DNA of 64,000 bases from Cristatella mucedo (Eukaryota > Bryozoa > Phylactolaemata > Cristatellidae): positions 2,517,501 to 2,581,500 of the forward strand of contig WPIO01000060.1 in assembly GCA_009760855.2 (NCBI GenBank), in the 5' to 3' direction. The notes below the pieces were generated by a model that saw only the letters and a list, made by a program, of their open reading frames with translations, ran no database searches and was not told the DNA's origin. Of this stretch, positions 1 through 11,716 are shown one piece after another. The translations under genes and the position numbers were made by a program. Every line of letters starts with the position of its first letter. Within the stretch, counting starts at the first letter, position 1.

Positions 1-509
1 CTCCGGACGACTCGTTCGCCATGTTTTCAAAGCAAAGCTGAAGTTGTGCACGTGACAGTGCTTAAGATTTGTCTTTTTTTCGGTGTTTTTCAAGTCACGG
101 TTAAGAATTCGCATCAGGCTCGCCTTCAGACTCTTCGTCAAGTTGTCCCTCGTCTCCCCTTTGTCTCTCGGACAGCCACGCCCCGTTCCTGGCGGTGTAA
201 GTACTGAAGACCCAAGCGGAGGAAGGAAGCAGGACGGAAGCCAATATATCATACTGAGATGGATTGAAAGGTTATAATTAAAGATTAGGGATTCAGAAAA
301 AAATTGGCGCGCGGTAATCGACGACGAATGCAAATTACGAAAGCCAATCGGATTCCAGACGTAGGTCTTAACGACCTACAGGTTAACCAACCCGCTGAAG
401 GCTGGAGCACAGCCCGTGAGGCGGCAGAGGGCGGCAGTGTGCACCAAATCAGACCTCCGCTGCCTTTGCTTTCTCGGCCTCAGCCTCCTGAGGGCGCTCC
501 TGGGCCGCC
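1..509. other. No recognisable gene
   Basis: I see no convincing gene. A good splice-donor-like GTAAGT lies at 197-202 after a short open stretch lacking an ATG, which is too little for an exon call. From about 410 the DNA is GC-rich and, read on the minus strand, continues the Gly-rich end of the neighbouring exon beyond its stop codon. Confidence 0.4.
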
Positions 510-1039
510 TCAGCCGCCATTTTTGCCGTTGACTCCGCTGCATCCCCCTTGGCCTCCGCCACATGTGCGGTCATTCGTAGTCAGCTGAGTCATACTCTCT
601 TGAGTCGTGGTTGGTTGAGTCGTGGTCAGCGGAGTCATGCTCATCTGAATCATTGTCGGCTGAGTCGTGGTCAGCGGAGTCGTGGTCGGCTGAGATGTGG
701 TTGGTTGAGTCGTGGTCGGCTGAGTCGTGATCGGCTGAGTCGTTTTCAGTGAAGTCGTGGTCGGCTCACTTGTGGTCGGCTGAGTCATGATCGGCTGAGT
801 CGTGCTTGGTTGAGTCGTGGTCGGTTGAGTCGTGGTCAGCAGAGTCGTGTTCATCTGAGTCGTTGTTGGCTGAGTCATGGTCAGCAGAGTCGTGGTCAGC
901 TGAGTTGTAGTCAGCTGAGTCGTCGTCAGAAGTGTCGTGGTCGGCTGAGTCGTTTTCAGCGGAGTCGTACACGGCTGAGTCGTCGTCTGCAGACTCATGG
1001 TCGGCTCAGTCGTGGCTGCTGATGCACATGCCGCAGTTG
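510..1039 (-). CDS. Terminal exon, Thr/Gln/Pro mucin-like repeats with a short Gly-rich end (paralogue 1)
   Basis: Read on the minus strand, the frame is open from a splice-acceptor-like TTTCAG (AG at 1040-1041) to a TGA at 510-512. It begins with a short Ala/Ser/Thr segment, runs through about 28 imperfect TTTQP-type pentapeptides, and ends in a Cys/Gly-rich stretch of about 17 residues with a few Gly-X-Y-like triplets. The frame leaves two bases after the acceptor, matching the phase-1 donor of the PAN exon 419 bp upstream, so I infer they are spliced together. Thr/Pro-rich repeats of this kind are typical of O-glycosylated secreted or matrix proteins. The homologous exon at 39884-40353 has the same acceptor context but far fewer Thr repeats and a much longer Gly-X-Y tract. 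Other frames through the array are also open because the unit is 15 bp, so openness alone is weak evidence; the conserved acceptor and phase are the stronger points. Confidence 0.5.
588..1020. repeat. 15-bp minisatellite (GAGTCGTGGTCGGCT type)
   Basis: About 28 imperfect tandem copies of a 15-bp unit. Because 15 is a multiple of 3, several frames stay open on both strands; the minus-strand TTTQP frame lies in the terminal exon. A shorter array of the same unit is at 40216-40335. Confidence 0.9.
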
Positions 1040-1457
1040 CTGAAATTAAGTAGGCATTTAGCTAACTCGAGTGTGATGTCGAATTCAATATTAAATCGCA
1101 AAAGTATCAGTGTGACGTGATGCCGCTCCTCAAGTGGTTAGCGCCCAGCCAGACTCGCCAGCTCATGCCACCATAGACGCCCAGCGTTCGTGCAGCACGA
1201 CCCTGCTCGCCCCGTGGCAAGCACACGTGCTGCTAGCGACCATCAGCCGCCATGTACACCGTGTTCAATGAGCGAGTGATTCCCGACTCATTTAAAAGCG
1301 AAATAGAGGCAGTGCCACGTCATTACTTTGAATTTAAGTCGCACGGCTGCCATACTATCATGGTTCAAAAGAGAGACACAAATGCACACACACTCATGGA
1401 TACAGAAATGTATGGACGGCAGCCGACAGCGGCCGACGGTGGACGATATCAACGAAC
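1040..1457 (-). other. Putative phase-1 intron (paralogue 1)
   Basis: This 418-bp stretch lies between the PAN exon donor and the terminal-exon acceptor on the minus strand. It has GT and AG ends and no repeat. The homologous intron at 40354-40876 is longer, mainly because a GA/CA microsatellite has grown in it. Confidence 0.45.
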
Positions 1458-1706
1458 CTGCTTGATTCATGTAAAACAGGTCATTTTTATTCGAAGCCAA
1501 GGCAAGCCTTTTCAGCAAAAGACACGCTCCGATCTCGCGGCGGAAGTAGAAGCCGACGCAGTCACTTTGAAGCACGCAGTCTAGGCTGCACTTAACCAGC
1601 GATGCTCCGGTTGAACGCTGCAGAGTTGCTGCTTCGTCGATGGTGGCATTGGAAAACGCTTCGATGGAAGTCATGGCAAACAGGGCGCAAAGCCCAGACG
1701 ATCTTT
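1458..1706 (-). CDS. PAN/apple domain exon (paralogue 1)
   Basis: Minus-strand exon of exactly 249 bp (83 codons), open throughout. It is bounded by an acceptor TTTAGCAG just before 1706 and a donor (CAG then GTTCGT) at 1457-1456. Both ends are phase 1, the usual arrangement for shuffled extracellular modules. The core reads KCSLDCVLQSDCVGFYF followed by RREIGACLLL, the pattern of PAN/apple domains: C-x3-C-x5-C, an aromatic GFxF strand, then a fourth Cys. PAN domains bind proteins or carbohydrates outside the cell. The paralogue at 40877-41125 has the same length, borders and cysteines, with most of the protein kept. The upstream exon was not identified, so the true start is unknown. A functional exon is likely but a recent pseudogene cannot be excluded. 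Confidence 0.72.
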
Positions 1707-1906
1707 CTGCTAAAGCGAAGTAGATGGAGCTCACACTGACATCTAGTGACACAAAATATTTCGCTGTGCACCAGTTTTAGCTTGAATTGGTGAATATACT
1801 TTCTTGCCACTTCTCTCGCGTGTTCTCACGTCACATCGCGTGAGCTGTCTTCTATTTCTGTCTTTTTTATTTTTACTTCCTCGTTATTTCACCGAATATT
1901 CATCGG

Positions 1907-2231
1907 AAAAGTCTCCTGACTTGACCACATTTAGCAAATAAACAAGAAACTTATGTATTTATCACTTAAATAATTTAGTGGGTCTCTGTGATTCGTCCTT
2001 TCTTGTGCTTATGCAAGCTAAGGCTGTGCATGCTGCCACTAGCCATCCTTGCATGCTGAACCTGTGCACGTCACCCTTAAGGATCTTGTTCTTGTTGTTT
2101 AATCAGCATGTTCTCACTAACCATTTGATCGTGCTATCTTGGCAGCACATTAAAGTGCCAAGAGAGAGAGAGGGAGACAGAACAAGATTGAGTTCTCCGA
2201 TAGCGCTTGATGTAATGCATAATAATTATTC
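1907..2231 (+). mobile_element. LINE-A 3' end
   Basis: Contains the LINE-A 3' signature seen throughout the window: the end of the C-terminal coding region (CCTGACTTGACCACATTTA), the untranslated GTGGGTCTCTGTGATTCGTCC box, repeated GCATGCTG motifs, a GAGTTCTC block and a TTATCAAGTGC-like terminus with an ATT-rich tail. The same fragment sits at the corresponding place near 41.3 kb, so it predates the segmental duplication. Confidence 0.75.
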
Positions 2232-2929
2232 CAAATCAAAATTGTTGGCGTCTCATAACCCGAAGTTAACTCTCATGATTCGTGCCCAGCGACCCCCGCC
2301 GAGTCATCGAGTACTTAATATCTAGTCTTTGTGTGTCGCTACCGCCATGCTATCCTTCGGTGGTTGCTCTTTAACGTACCCGCGTTCCTCGTCACTGCGT
2401 AAAGCTGGAATACCATGAAACGTGACCATACTATCCTAAACCAATGGACATGCTTCCTCTCCAGACTATTTCTAAAATATAAATATAATTCTTTTATGTA
2501 GAACCATACGATAACATAACTTTTACTAAGGGCCTTCGCATATGCCACGGTGCTCAAACCAACGACTTCGGCCTACAACAAATAAATTCACTTTGACCTT
2601 TGACGAAGGGAGCACCTTTGCCACTTGGCTAAACCAGCGTGGAATCCTAGTACGTAGACAAACATGGATCTCTTAAGAAGTTATAAAAAATTTGCTTTCC
2701 CTATTATTACTGCTTTCACCGCTGCCTTTTAAAAGTGAATACGTTACGTCCTTCTGCATTTACATTAGCCATCGTGATGGTTTTGGCAACAGGAAACGTT
2801 CTAGCATACCAAACTCGGAATCTTTATATAATTATAAATTTATATATATATATATTGATTAAAATATTATTTTAAATTTATACACCACCCTATGGTGCCC
2901 TGCCCTTAAACGGTCGCTCTGGCTACCCA
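2232..2929. other. Duplicated non-coding spacer
   Basis: No gene seen. The first 400 bp match 41640-42000, including a shared stretch around GGAATACCATGAAA and CCAATGGACATGCTTCCTCT. It ends in an AT-rich segment with a short TA run near 2843. It lies between the LINE-A tip and the RLE-type LINE in both duplicates. Confidence 0.6.
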
Positions 2930-5766
2930 CATCTTACGGTTCAGGAACGGCAACCACCAGGCTTCCCAGCTGGTAATGGCGTCGGAAATCGCAGCAGCCG
3001 AAACGCCCTCGCTCAGTGCAAGGTATGCTGAGGTCCGCCAGGTAAGCTCCATTGTTTAGCTGCGAACCTGCAAAGAGCTCCCATCACGAAAACCACCTAC
3101 CGGTAGCCACATGTCAGGAAAGACCCAGAAATGGCCGCATAACTGTCAGTTGTATTCCGAGCCGCCATCTCTAGGGCATCATTACTGCTGTCAAACGGCA
3201 GCTTCACGTGAACAGTTAACACTTTTGCCATTTTCCATCACCAGGTCCGGCTTGAATGCCAGATCGCCGGCAATGGGTATGGTCGCACCCTGCCGACATG
3301 CATGTGAGCTCGGCGGTCCGAAAAGCTAAGATGAGACGGCCCAGGACCAGGTCATGGCCGGTCATGTCATGCCGCGATCGCATGGAGCGTCAATCGGCAA
3401 TGGCTCAGCACGTGGCAAATGGCCTTTGCCTCCGTGCAGCATAGGCGGCAGCTATTAACCGTCCTGGTGTATGATGGACTCCTTGCAGCAGCCACTGGCA
3501 GAACTTCCAGTGAACTAGCCACCCGGCCCGAGGTCAAAGGCTCCGCCCGATCTCGTGCTGACCGTGGGTCGAAATTCTCTCGGTGGCCAGGCAACGGCTA
3601 ATACTGCCCTGTCCAGGCTGGGCCGCCCATCCCTGGCCTTCAGCGAGTCTGGCGAACTCCGGCAGCTTCGTGATCCCCACTTGCCGCACGACAGAGTGCC
3701 CGGTGCCGTCGGGGTCGGCGGACACTGCCAGCGCTTCTAGGCCGGCCAGCAAGAGGCGGCAGGAGAAGCTTGTGCAAAGGCAGCTCTCAGGCTAGTCGAT
3801 GCGAGACTACGCTTCAAGAGCACGAGAGGCGAACCTTCGGCGACGGACAGCTAAGTGCAACTTAGACTGCGCAGTTGTGTTCTGCCGGCTACTCAGCTGC
3901 TCGTATCTCGGGGTGCTGTAGCGACGCGCGCATAGGGTAGTTAGTTATACTCGGACTTCGGGGGTTCGCGCAGTTAACTCCGTCGGACCGATACGCGCCG
4001 CGTAAACGCACAGGGTAGTCGGTTATACTCGGGCTTCGGGAGTTCGCTCAGTTAACTCCGTCGGTCCGGTACGCGCCGCGTAAAGCGCTTGCGCCGGCGC
4101 GTAACCACTACTAACAGGCCCACACTAAACTGTTGCTTTCGGCACCCAGTTGTGGCCGCCTGTGTTTTAACCGCACTGCAGCACTGCATCACACAGTCTA
4201 CCGGTAGAGAACCGGGGGACGAGCTTCTACGCGGTTACACTTGTAGGCGTCCGACCACAGCAAGGTCGGGTCGACCCTGTGGCCAGGGCCGAATGCTGAT
4301 GTCCTGGGTTCAGGTCCTGCAAACGTACTTCGTCGGACGAAGGCGTGCAATACAGACTGGCGACGGCTTGGTTGAGGCGGTGACGTGCGACTTGGTGGAT
4401 GTACGGGCCGTGCTAGCACAGCATGCGACAGGCTTGCACAAACCGTAGCAAGGGGCGTTCGTCTCGAAGCAAACTGAACTCACGTCACCCGCGAAGCATT
4501 TTGGGAATGGGAAATGCACACGCTCCAAAACGGCAGACCGAAACGGAACCAATATCGCTCCATCGGAGCCTTTTTAGCTGGCTTGGGGTAGCCTCAGGCA
4601 CAAGCCTTGCCCGACAAAAGTATTTGAGCCATAGCAGGTGGAAATTCAACAGGACGTCAAAACTTTGGTAATAGGTGGGCAGTCTGGCGTACAGCCAGTT
4701 AATTTCACTCTCTCTCGCTCAAGAAAGAGAGAGAGAGAGGGAAGAGCAGGCCTGCTCCATTTCAGCTCTATTTCTATTTTCCTGCTCTATTCTACCCGAG
4801 ACCCTGCAGGGTTCCGAGGTAGGCCACGGCTCGTTCTCCGAAGCACGGGTATTCACACGCTGCGTACGGTGTGATTAAGGTGGACAATGCCTTAGCACCC
4901 AGGCGGGTGCCCGCACAGGACTTTGCCGGCCGGAACTCGTGCGCATAGTCGACGGGGTGCCTGTTCAGCTCCAGACATTAGGGCCTGCAGAGCATAAGAT
5001 GTGCCTGGTAATAAGTCGACGTCGTCCACTATTGCTTAGTTCAACTACGAGGTTCCGCCAAGCTGAAAGCAGGAGTCGAGCATGCTGCTGTCACAGACTC
5101 ACAAAAGGCTCCAGTGCCAGATTTAAGAGGACTCCTTATTGTAGGACACCGGAAGTTGGCCAACACCAACCACGTCTCATCGCATACCCGACGCTCCAGG
5201 AGCGAGCCGGCGAAGAGGCACTCAACGAGGCTTTAGAAGCGTTCATTCACGCCCATATGCTGAAGCGAACCAAGCGGGGAGACATGCAGGATGCTGCCAG
5301 AGTAGTTTTGCTGGTCCAGGAACGCCGAGTACACTTTGTCTGAGCTCTGAAAATCTCCAAACTTCTCGAAGGAGCTCTCCACAACTAAGGACAGCTCGAA
5401 GCAACCGTCCGCACTTGTAATGAAGCCTTTTTTCAGCGATGAAAGCAGACCACAGTCACACGCATACTTTCACAGCCTCGTGTTCAGGCAGCCCCGTGAT
5501 CAACATTTACAGGATGGGTAAGATGTTGATGAAGCAGAGGTTACTGGGCATGCTGGGGATGACCTTCCAGTGGATAAGGATCGTGATACTTGCTTTTACG
5601 AGCAAGAAACATCCCGAAGTGGGGGCTGCACTTCAAAAGGCAGACGATGAGCCTGCACCGTGAGTCAACAAGGCTTCATTTGTCGTATTCCATGAGGTCG
5701 ACTCCGAGGTCTGTGAACCCGGGCGGTGACATCCTCCTCCGAGAGTGGAGACATTTGGCTTGACTG
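2930..5766 (-). mobile_element. RLE-type (R2/NeSL-like) LINE, broken copy 1
   Basis: Minus-strand remnant of a non-LTR retrotransposon with a restriction-like endonuclease. Markers in order from about 5760 downwards are: PLSEED followed by the RT fingers; a palm-like FLDQQNYSGSILH with LQHMGVNERF near 5340-5230; a linker LAVSADPDG...FARLAEGQGW at 3740-3630; a zinc knuckle SCRLCC...ICHVLSHC near 3460-3400 followed by the family's HD; FKPDLVM near 3250; and KLPFDSSNDALEMAAR near 3200, ending in VVFVMGAL. That order (RT, CCHC, then a PD...D/E endonuclease with a VGALG-like strand) is the established RLE-LINE layout. Frameshifts and stops are frequent and a GA tract at 4720-4740 interrupts it. 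A solo LTR (3773-4239) has also landed in it. The family could be R2, R4 or NeSL; the clade cannot be settled by eye. Confidence 0.75.
3773..4239 (-). mobile_element. Solo LTR, 467 bp, with 4-bp target duplication
   Basis: On the minus strand the element starts TGTAACCGCGTAGAAGCTCG and ends in TGCA. It is flanked by CTTG at 3769-3772 and 4240-4243. The duplicate locus near 43.11 kb lacks it and gives the empty site. TG...CA ends and a 4-bp target duplication fit an LTR of a Ty3/gypsy-like element. Inside is a tandem duplication of about 72 bp (3930-4085; shared core CAGTTAACTCCGTCGG). Both ends match the solo LTR at 50398-50777, but the interiors do not obviously align. Confidence 0.75.
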
Positions 5767-6800
5767 CTAGCTTTGTCAAAAGAGATGTTTGTCAAAAGAG
5801 ATTAGATGTTCAGGCCATCATTGTCGACCGGCTGCGCCTACGACTCGGTTTACCCTTGAAAGCGGCAGGAAGCCAGGTCACCAATAAAGTACCTCGGCGC
5901 TGGCAGCAGGATTTCTCGCCTTAGTGCGATTAGACACGTAGTTACGCTGCAGATGAAAGAGGCAGCTCGAGTCTCACGGCTGCCAATCGCTGCGCATGAA
6001 GCAAACTGTTGAGAAGGCAGAGGCTCGGGATGAGTGCACGGCCAATGCCCTGCACGTGATCCCTAGCCTTAGAAAAATGACAGCTTATCATTGTTTCGGA
6101 GGACCTGGCTGAGGATATACAATATGGTGGGCAGCTAGGGGCTTCTTGCAGGGATTGAAGCAGACATGGTTATTGACTGCCGCCATCGCCCGGCTTCGAC
6201 GCAGAATTCCGGTATCCGGCGAAAAATCTGAAAACTCTAGCAATGCTAAAACAGTTCGTGAATATGGATTGCAATCTTGAACTCAAGAATGGTATTTATA
6301 GTTAGCAAATTTCCCTGATTAGAGGAGTAATTCAACCAAGTTTTCTAGGGCGTTGCATTCTTCGCCGTTGTCCTGTATATAGGTATATATTAGCTGCGTT
6401 TACTTGGCAGACTTCCCCCTCCCGATTAATGCCGACTTCTATCCTAGTTAGGACGTTTAAATTACAGATTTGAAGGCCGGCTTAGACCTACCCACATCCC
6501 GTGCTCTTTGAGGCTGGTATATAAGAGGCTTTCATGGGAAAGACGACGTTCCGTCACCCGAAGAGAAGTTGAATTCGCGAGTCCTATGATCGTGGTATAG
6601 TAGGCTGAGAAGAATACAAGTAAAAGGAAGATTTGCATTTTAAAATTACTTTTTCGGGAAAATGAGCAGCACTAAGCATTATTTGCCGATAGCAGCGTGT
6701 GGGTGTAAAGAGCTACGTGATATACTATGTTGATTTTTTGATGGATTGATAAGGTAAATTACGAGTCTTATATATAGCAAAAGCTTAAGCCTTGGCAACA
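5767..6800. other. Duplicated region 5' of the RLE LINE
   Basis: No clear gene. It matches 44600-46600 in patches (for instance around 5990-6130 and 6220-6300), so it belongs to the segmental duplication. The first few hundred bases may be the decayed N-terminal part of the RLE LINE, but I could not find its zinc fingers. The second copy is longer here. Confidence 0.45.
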
Positions 6801-7097
6801 ACGCTTTCAATCATCAAGGAACTCTGAACTCAGAACGCCTCACTATAATTCGAGCATACGAACGTCGGCCGTTTTTATTTTGGCAGTGGGGTGTACGTGC
6901 CGAGCCTCCGGGATTGGATTGGTCGGCCGGACCAACAAGGAGCCAAAAGGTATGGGCAGATTCTCCCTCTGCTGAGTCTGCCGACTTGGCTCGTCCCCAA
7001 AATATCATGACGTATGATGACGTAATAACCCGAATCTCTAGGGCATTCTTTCCAAAATCAAAAGGCAAGTATGCCATGTCAACGTAGCCATACAAAC

Positions 7098-7186
7098 ACC
7101 TAAACACACACACACACGCGAGTGCGCAGTCACGCACACACGCACACAAGCACGCACGCACGTGCACACACACGCACATATAAAGT
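7098..7186. repeat. AC/CA-rich microsatellite
   Basis: Imperfect CA repeat with interspersed CG steps. The duplicate at 46900-46962 has a purer CA tract at the equivalent position. Confidence 0.85.
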
Positions 7187-7609
7187 ATAAGTACAGTGTA
7201 CATGGCAGCCTCTGATCCTCTTTTCTCTTCCCCGTTGGTCCAACAATGACCCTACGACCGAGAGCCGCCTTCTTTCGAGCAACCATGTTGCCCAGGGGAG
7301 CAAAATCGATGCTGCGGCCGGCTGACTGTAGGGCCGGCGGTGTCTCGGCCGGAAATATGATCGTCTGCAGACTCGAGAACGTCGCGGGCTCTGAAGTAGC
7401 TGTGTGTTCGCTTCGCGACGCGTGCAGTCGTACGTAAGGAGTTCGCTCAGGGTCAAGCGTTCGACGAATGCTTGCAGCGCTGGACTGGGCTTCGTTCTCT
7501 TTTTGCCGCTCCACAGTCCTTGCTGGACGAGCGCTAGCAGCAAAGCGGCAGCTAAAGACGACGAGCCTCACGCTGCACGTAGAACGTAGATCGTGCCATT
7601 CCCAGTCGA

Positions 7610-7940
7610 CGACGGGGCGACCAATCACAGCAGGTGCCATGCTTCCGCGTCACGGTGGTAGCAGAGGCCCGTGAGGCAGATGAGTCGAAAAAATCAGACC
7701 AGCTTCGGTTGACGACTGCAGCGTCGCCGGCGACGTAGGGAAAAGGTTTGAGGGACGTCGTGGCAAACAGGCCGCCACCGGGTCTCGACGCTCCGGTTGC
7801 AAAGGCGAGGCGTAGCTGGTTCCAGCATTTTTCAGTGAGGTCGTCGTAACGGCGTCGCGTGCAGCTACCCCGCTCCCCAGCATCAATAGGACTGCACCCA
7901 GCCGACCGAGAGCAATTACATTGGAGACACATGTCGCCTT
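7610..7940 (-). pseudogene. Signal-peptide-like start plus degenerate PAN segment (copy 1)
   Basis: Minus-strand homologue of 47400-47729. The position of the ATG in the other copy reads AAG here (7938-7940). It is followed by a hydrophobic run (VIALGRLGAVLLMLGSG) ending in VAARDAV. One extra A in a run near 7830 shifts the frame relative to copy 2. Farther on, GLFATTSLKPF and DAAVVNRS resemble the start of the true PAN exon (ALFAMTSIEAF and DEAATLQRS), and a stretch carrying the Cys core is deleted. I read this as a decayed relative of the PAN gene's 5' part. Confidence 0.45.
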
Positions 7941-8448
7941 CTATCCTAAACAAACGTCGACAATCGCCGATTGGGATGAATTGATAGGGATGCTCCCTTG
8001 TATGATAAAATATTGAGTATCGCCGCGAATTATCCCAATGAAGTATAAGTGGTTAGCTGCTGCTCGACAATTTTTCTTTGCACATCTCAAATGCCTTTCA
8101 CGTTTCTGTGGGGACATACCACAGCGACTCAGTTCCGGCAGAGAATCTGGAGAATTATAGAGCTAGAGCTAGAGGCTGCCATTAGTTACGCTTGCAGGCG
8201 TGGAGCTCAGTCAGGCGACTTAAGGAGCTGCAGGAATTTGCATTCTCTACGGTTGGGTATTGCAATCCATAGACAGGCCTCTCTCAGGGTTAGCAAACTT
8301 GTAACGAGCCGAACCGTTCAAACTCACTTCGCTTCGAAGTCTTCCGCGACGACAACGCTGGAGGTCCTTTCTTGTATTGTGAAAGCCAGCCTACCCACCT
8401 CGGGGATTAGAGCTCGGCCTGGGTGGTGGGACTAGCTCTGCCTTATAC

Positions 8449-9243
8449 TGACCTCTCGTTAGATGAACACATCTGCTTTACCATCAAGTCTGCGAACTTT
8501 CAGATACATAACATAGCTAAAATGTGGGCTTGTTTATATAAGGATATCACGTCAAATTCGGTCCGTGCATTTGTGACATCATTTCTTGACTTCTGCAAAT
8601 TACCACTTGCTGGCCTACCGGCATGTGCAATTAGGCGATTACAGGTTGTGCAAAACTCTGCCAGCTAGGCTTGTCAGTCGTGAGCTTCGCAGTTGCCACA
8701 TCACTCCACCTCTTGCCGACCTGCACTAGCTACCAGTAAAGCAACAGATTGAATTCAAGGTTTTGTCGCAAACTTGTAAGTCACTTCATTCTGTGCCCTC
8801 AGCCTATCTCTCAGATCTACTCCCATACCGGGCCAAGCATCGTACCGCCCGCTCGTCGCAATCTGACCATTTACCAATAGCTTGTAAAAAACCTCAAATC
8901 CTGCGGTGACCATGCATTCAGTTTGCATGCTCTCAAAACCTGGAACTCAGTCCCAATTTGCGTCACAACACTTAAAAACACACCTATTTAGGACAGATAT
9001 TAGTGGGTCCCTGTGATTCGTCCTTCACGTGCTTATGCTTGCTGACACTGTGCATGGTGCCACTAACCACATTTTATGCTCTCCCTGTGCATGTCACTCT
9101 AACCATGTTATTCATGTTGCTTATCAAGGATGATATGACTCACCATTCAATCGCATCTCCCTTTGCAGCTAATGTCAAGCGCCTAGGAAGAGATTGAGTT
9201 CTCTGATGGTGCTTTATCAAGTGCATTATTGTTATTATTTTTT
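8449..9243 (+). mobile_element. LINE-A 3' fragment
   Basis: Decayed C-terminal part of the LINE-A ORF plus 3' end. Recognisable pieces are FLDFCKLPLAGLPACAIRRLQVVQNSAS and the downstream SDLLP-like region in shifted frames. The usual 3' terminus TATCAAGTGCATTATT is present. 5'-truncated, no RT active site. Confidence 0.8.
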
Positions 9244-9550
9244 GAAGAAGGTCGGAGGTTGCACTCTGAGCCTCCGATAGCAGAGGACACACCCCACATA
9301 TTCTAGAATAACGATGGTGTCTGTGCATTGGCTGTCTCTATCTCGCAGACATTCTTTCCAGTGCAGCATGCCAACGCCATTATTGTGCTCATACAGCAGT
9401 TGCACCTAATCCAGAAAGAGACAGAGACGGAGAAAAAGAGAGACAGAGACAGGGACATAGAGATAGACAGAGCAAGACGGCTAAAGACGGAGAGATTGAG
9501 GGCGACAGATTGAGAGAGAGCGAGAGAGAGTCAGAGAGTCAGAGAGTCAC

Positions 9551-9552
9551 AT

Positions 9553-9651
<99 letters not shown>

Positions 9652-9672
9652 GAGAGAGAGCGAAAGAGAGAT
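9551..9672. repeat. (GA)n microsatellite
   Basis: Nearly pure GA tract within a longer GA-rich region (9410-9720). Homologous tracts lie at 11640-11712, 24195-24372 and 49250-49400. Confidence 0.95.
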
Positions 9673-9679
9673 GTTAAGA

Positions 9680-10165
9680 GAGAGTGATGTAGATAGTAAA
9701 TAAAAGACAGATTGAGCCAGAGAGTTGAAATAGATCACTTTCACAGTAAATTAATAGCAAAGCAAACAATCGCTGCAGATTTCGACCACTTTCGTCCTTT
9801 CAAATGACTCGAAGCAACCACGAGCTGATACTGCAAGACAGGAGGCTGCGTCACAATAGACAGAGTCACAGGCGGCTCAGGAAGACGGTGCCTTCAATGA
9901 TTCACCCACTTCTGCTACTCTGCAGCACAAGAGAATGAAACAGCAGCAAGCGGCAGCAAGCACGACCATCCTTGCTGTGGCCATCTCTCAGACACCGAGG
10001 TTTATAATGACCGAATACCGTCGTGTGGCTTACGTGGGCGAACGTTAGCGGGCTTTAGCCGCCCAAAGCGACTCTTTGCTCCAGCGTTCCCTTCGTCGTC
10101 GCAAGTGCATCCAGGCACCGTTAACAACTCCCGGCTCTCACTGGCGCAATTCTGAGAGTTCTTTG
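9680..10165 (+). other. Conserved block, unrecognised
   Basis: After the GA tract comes a stretch kept in all four homologues, with CAGATTT.GACC.CTTTCGT, GACTCGAAGCAACCACGAGCT and GAATGAAACAGCAGCA. In the copies at 11.9 and 49.6 kb one plus frame stays mostly open (EAASQQ...DDAINDSPA...KQQQAA). No family is recognised; it may be TE coding sequence or a diverged host exon. Confidence 0.4.
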
Positions 10166-10621
10166 TAAGGATAGGTAAGCTCCTTTTTATGATAACTCTC
10201 AGTATCACCACGAATCAAGTATAAGCGGTTATCTGCCGCTTGACAATTTTTCTTTGCACATCTCAGATGCCTACCACTTTTCTGTGGGGATGTACCACAG
10301 TGACTCAGTTCGGGCAGGGAATCCTGTGAATTTTAGAGTTAGTGCTGGATGCGGCCATTGCTTAGGCTTGTCGGCGTACAGCTCAGTCAGGCGACTTAAG
10401 GAGCTGCAGGAATTTCCATTCATTACAGTCGGGTATTACAATGCCTAGACAGACGTCTCGCAGGGTTAGCAAAGTTGTAGCCAGCCAAACTGTACAAACT
10501 CATTTCGCTTTGAAGTCTTCCGCGACGACAACGCTTAAGGTGTTTTCTTGTACTGTGAAAGCCAGCCTACAAGCCTCAGGGATTAGAGCGCTGGCTGTTG
10601 GTGGGACTAATTCGGCCCTTT

Positions 10622-11440
10622 GGTGACCTCTCGTTGGACGAAAACATTACCTCCGCAATCAAGTCTTCCTACTTTCAGATAAATAAAATTGCTGAAATTC
10701 GGGCTTCTTAGATAGGGATACCACGTCTACGTTGGTCCATGCATTTGTGACATCCCGTCTTGACTTCTGTAACTCACTGCTTGCTGGCCTACCGGCACGT
10801 GCAATCAGGCGCTTACAGCTGGTGCAAAACTCTGCAGCTAGGCTTGTCTATCGTGAGCGTCGCAGTTGTAACCTCACGCCACTTTTCGCTGACCTGCACT
10901 GGCTGCCAGTCAAGTAACGGGTTGACTTCAATATTTTATCACTCACTTTTAATTCCCTTCATTCTTTGGCTGTAGCCTATATTTCAGATTTACTCCCCCA
11001 CCAGGCCAAGCATAGTACCATCCACATTTTGGAATCCAGAAGTTTACCAATGCCTCGTACGAATCTCAAATTCTTTGGAGACCATACATCTAGTTCGTAT
11101 GCTCCCAAAGCCTGGAACTCACTCCCGACTTGCGTAATAACATCCCCTGATTTGACCGCGTTTAAAAAGAACTTAAAACACACCTATTTAGGACAGTATT
11201 AAGTGGATCCCTGTGATTCTTCCTACATATGCTTATGCGTGACGGCACTTTTGCATGCTGCCACTTACGACACTTGCATGCTGACCCGGTGCATTTCACC
11301 CGTACCGCCCTATTTATGTATTTTATCAAGCATGATTTCACTCACAATTTAATCGCGTTTCCGTTTGCAGCAAATATAAAGCGCCTAGAATAGGATTAAG
11401 TACTCTTCTTTTATCAAGTGCATTAATATTAATAAATTGT
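10622..11440 (+). mobile_element. LINE-A 3' fragment
   Basis: Begins in ACCTCTCGTTGGACGAAAAC and contains VHAFVTSRLDFCNSLLAGLP, a conserved C-terminal segment of L2/CR1-like LINE ORFs. Further on are SYAPKAWNSLPTCV and an intact-looking FKKNLKHTYLGQY end. A 3' end with a TATCAAGTGCATTAAT tail follows. 5'-truncated. Confidence 0.85.
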
Positions 11441-11639
11441 TTTGAAAAAGACGAAGGTTTCGCTCTGAGCGTCGTCTGACAGTGCTTGACTCAGCCCACA
11501 CATTCTAGAATAAGGGCGGTGTCTTCACATTGGCTCTCGCTCTCCATCGCACCCATTCTTTCGAATTTCGCATGCCAACACCATCATCCTGCTCATGCCG
11601 CAATTGCACTTAATTCAGAAAGAGAGAAAGAGAAAGACG

Positions 11640-11640
<1 letters not shown>

Positions 11641-11712
<72 letters not shown>
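11641..11712. repeat. (GA)n microsatellite
   Basis: Almost pure GA repeat, the unit-2 counterpart of the tract at 9551. Confidence 0.95.

Positions 11713-11716
<4 letters not shown>

Noticed and set aside
83-277. Plus-strand frame before a GTAAGT donor as a signal-peptide exon
   Set aside because: It lacks an ATG and shows no similarity to the other signal-like locus; evidence too thin.
588-1020. CRISPR-like array
   Set aside because: Contiguous 15-bp units without spacers, in a eukaryotic context; it is a minisatellite.
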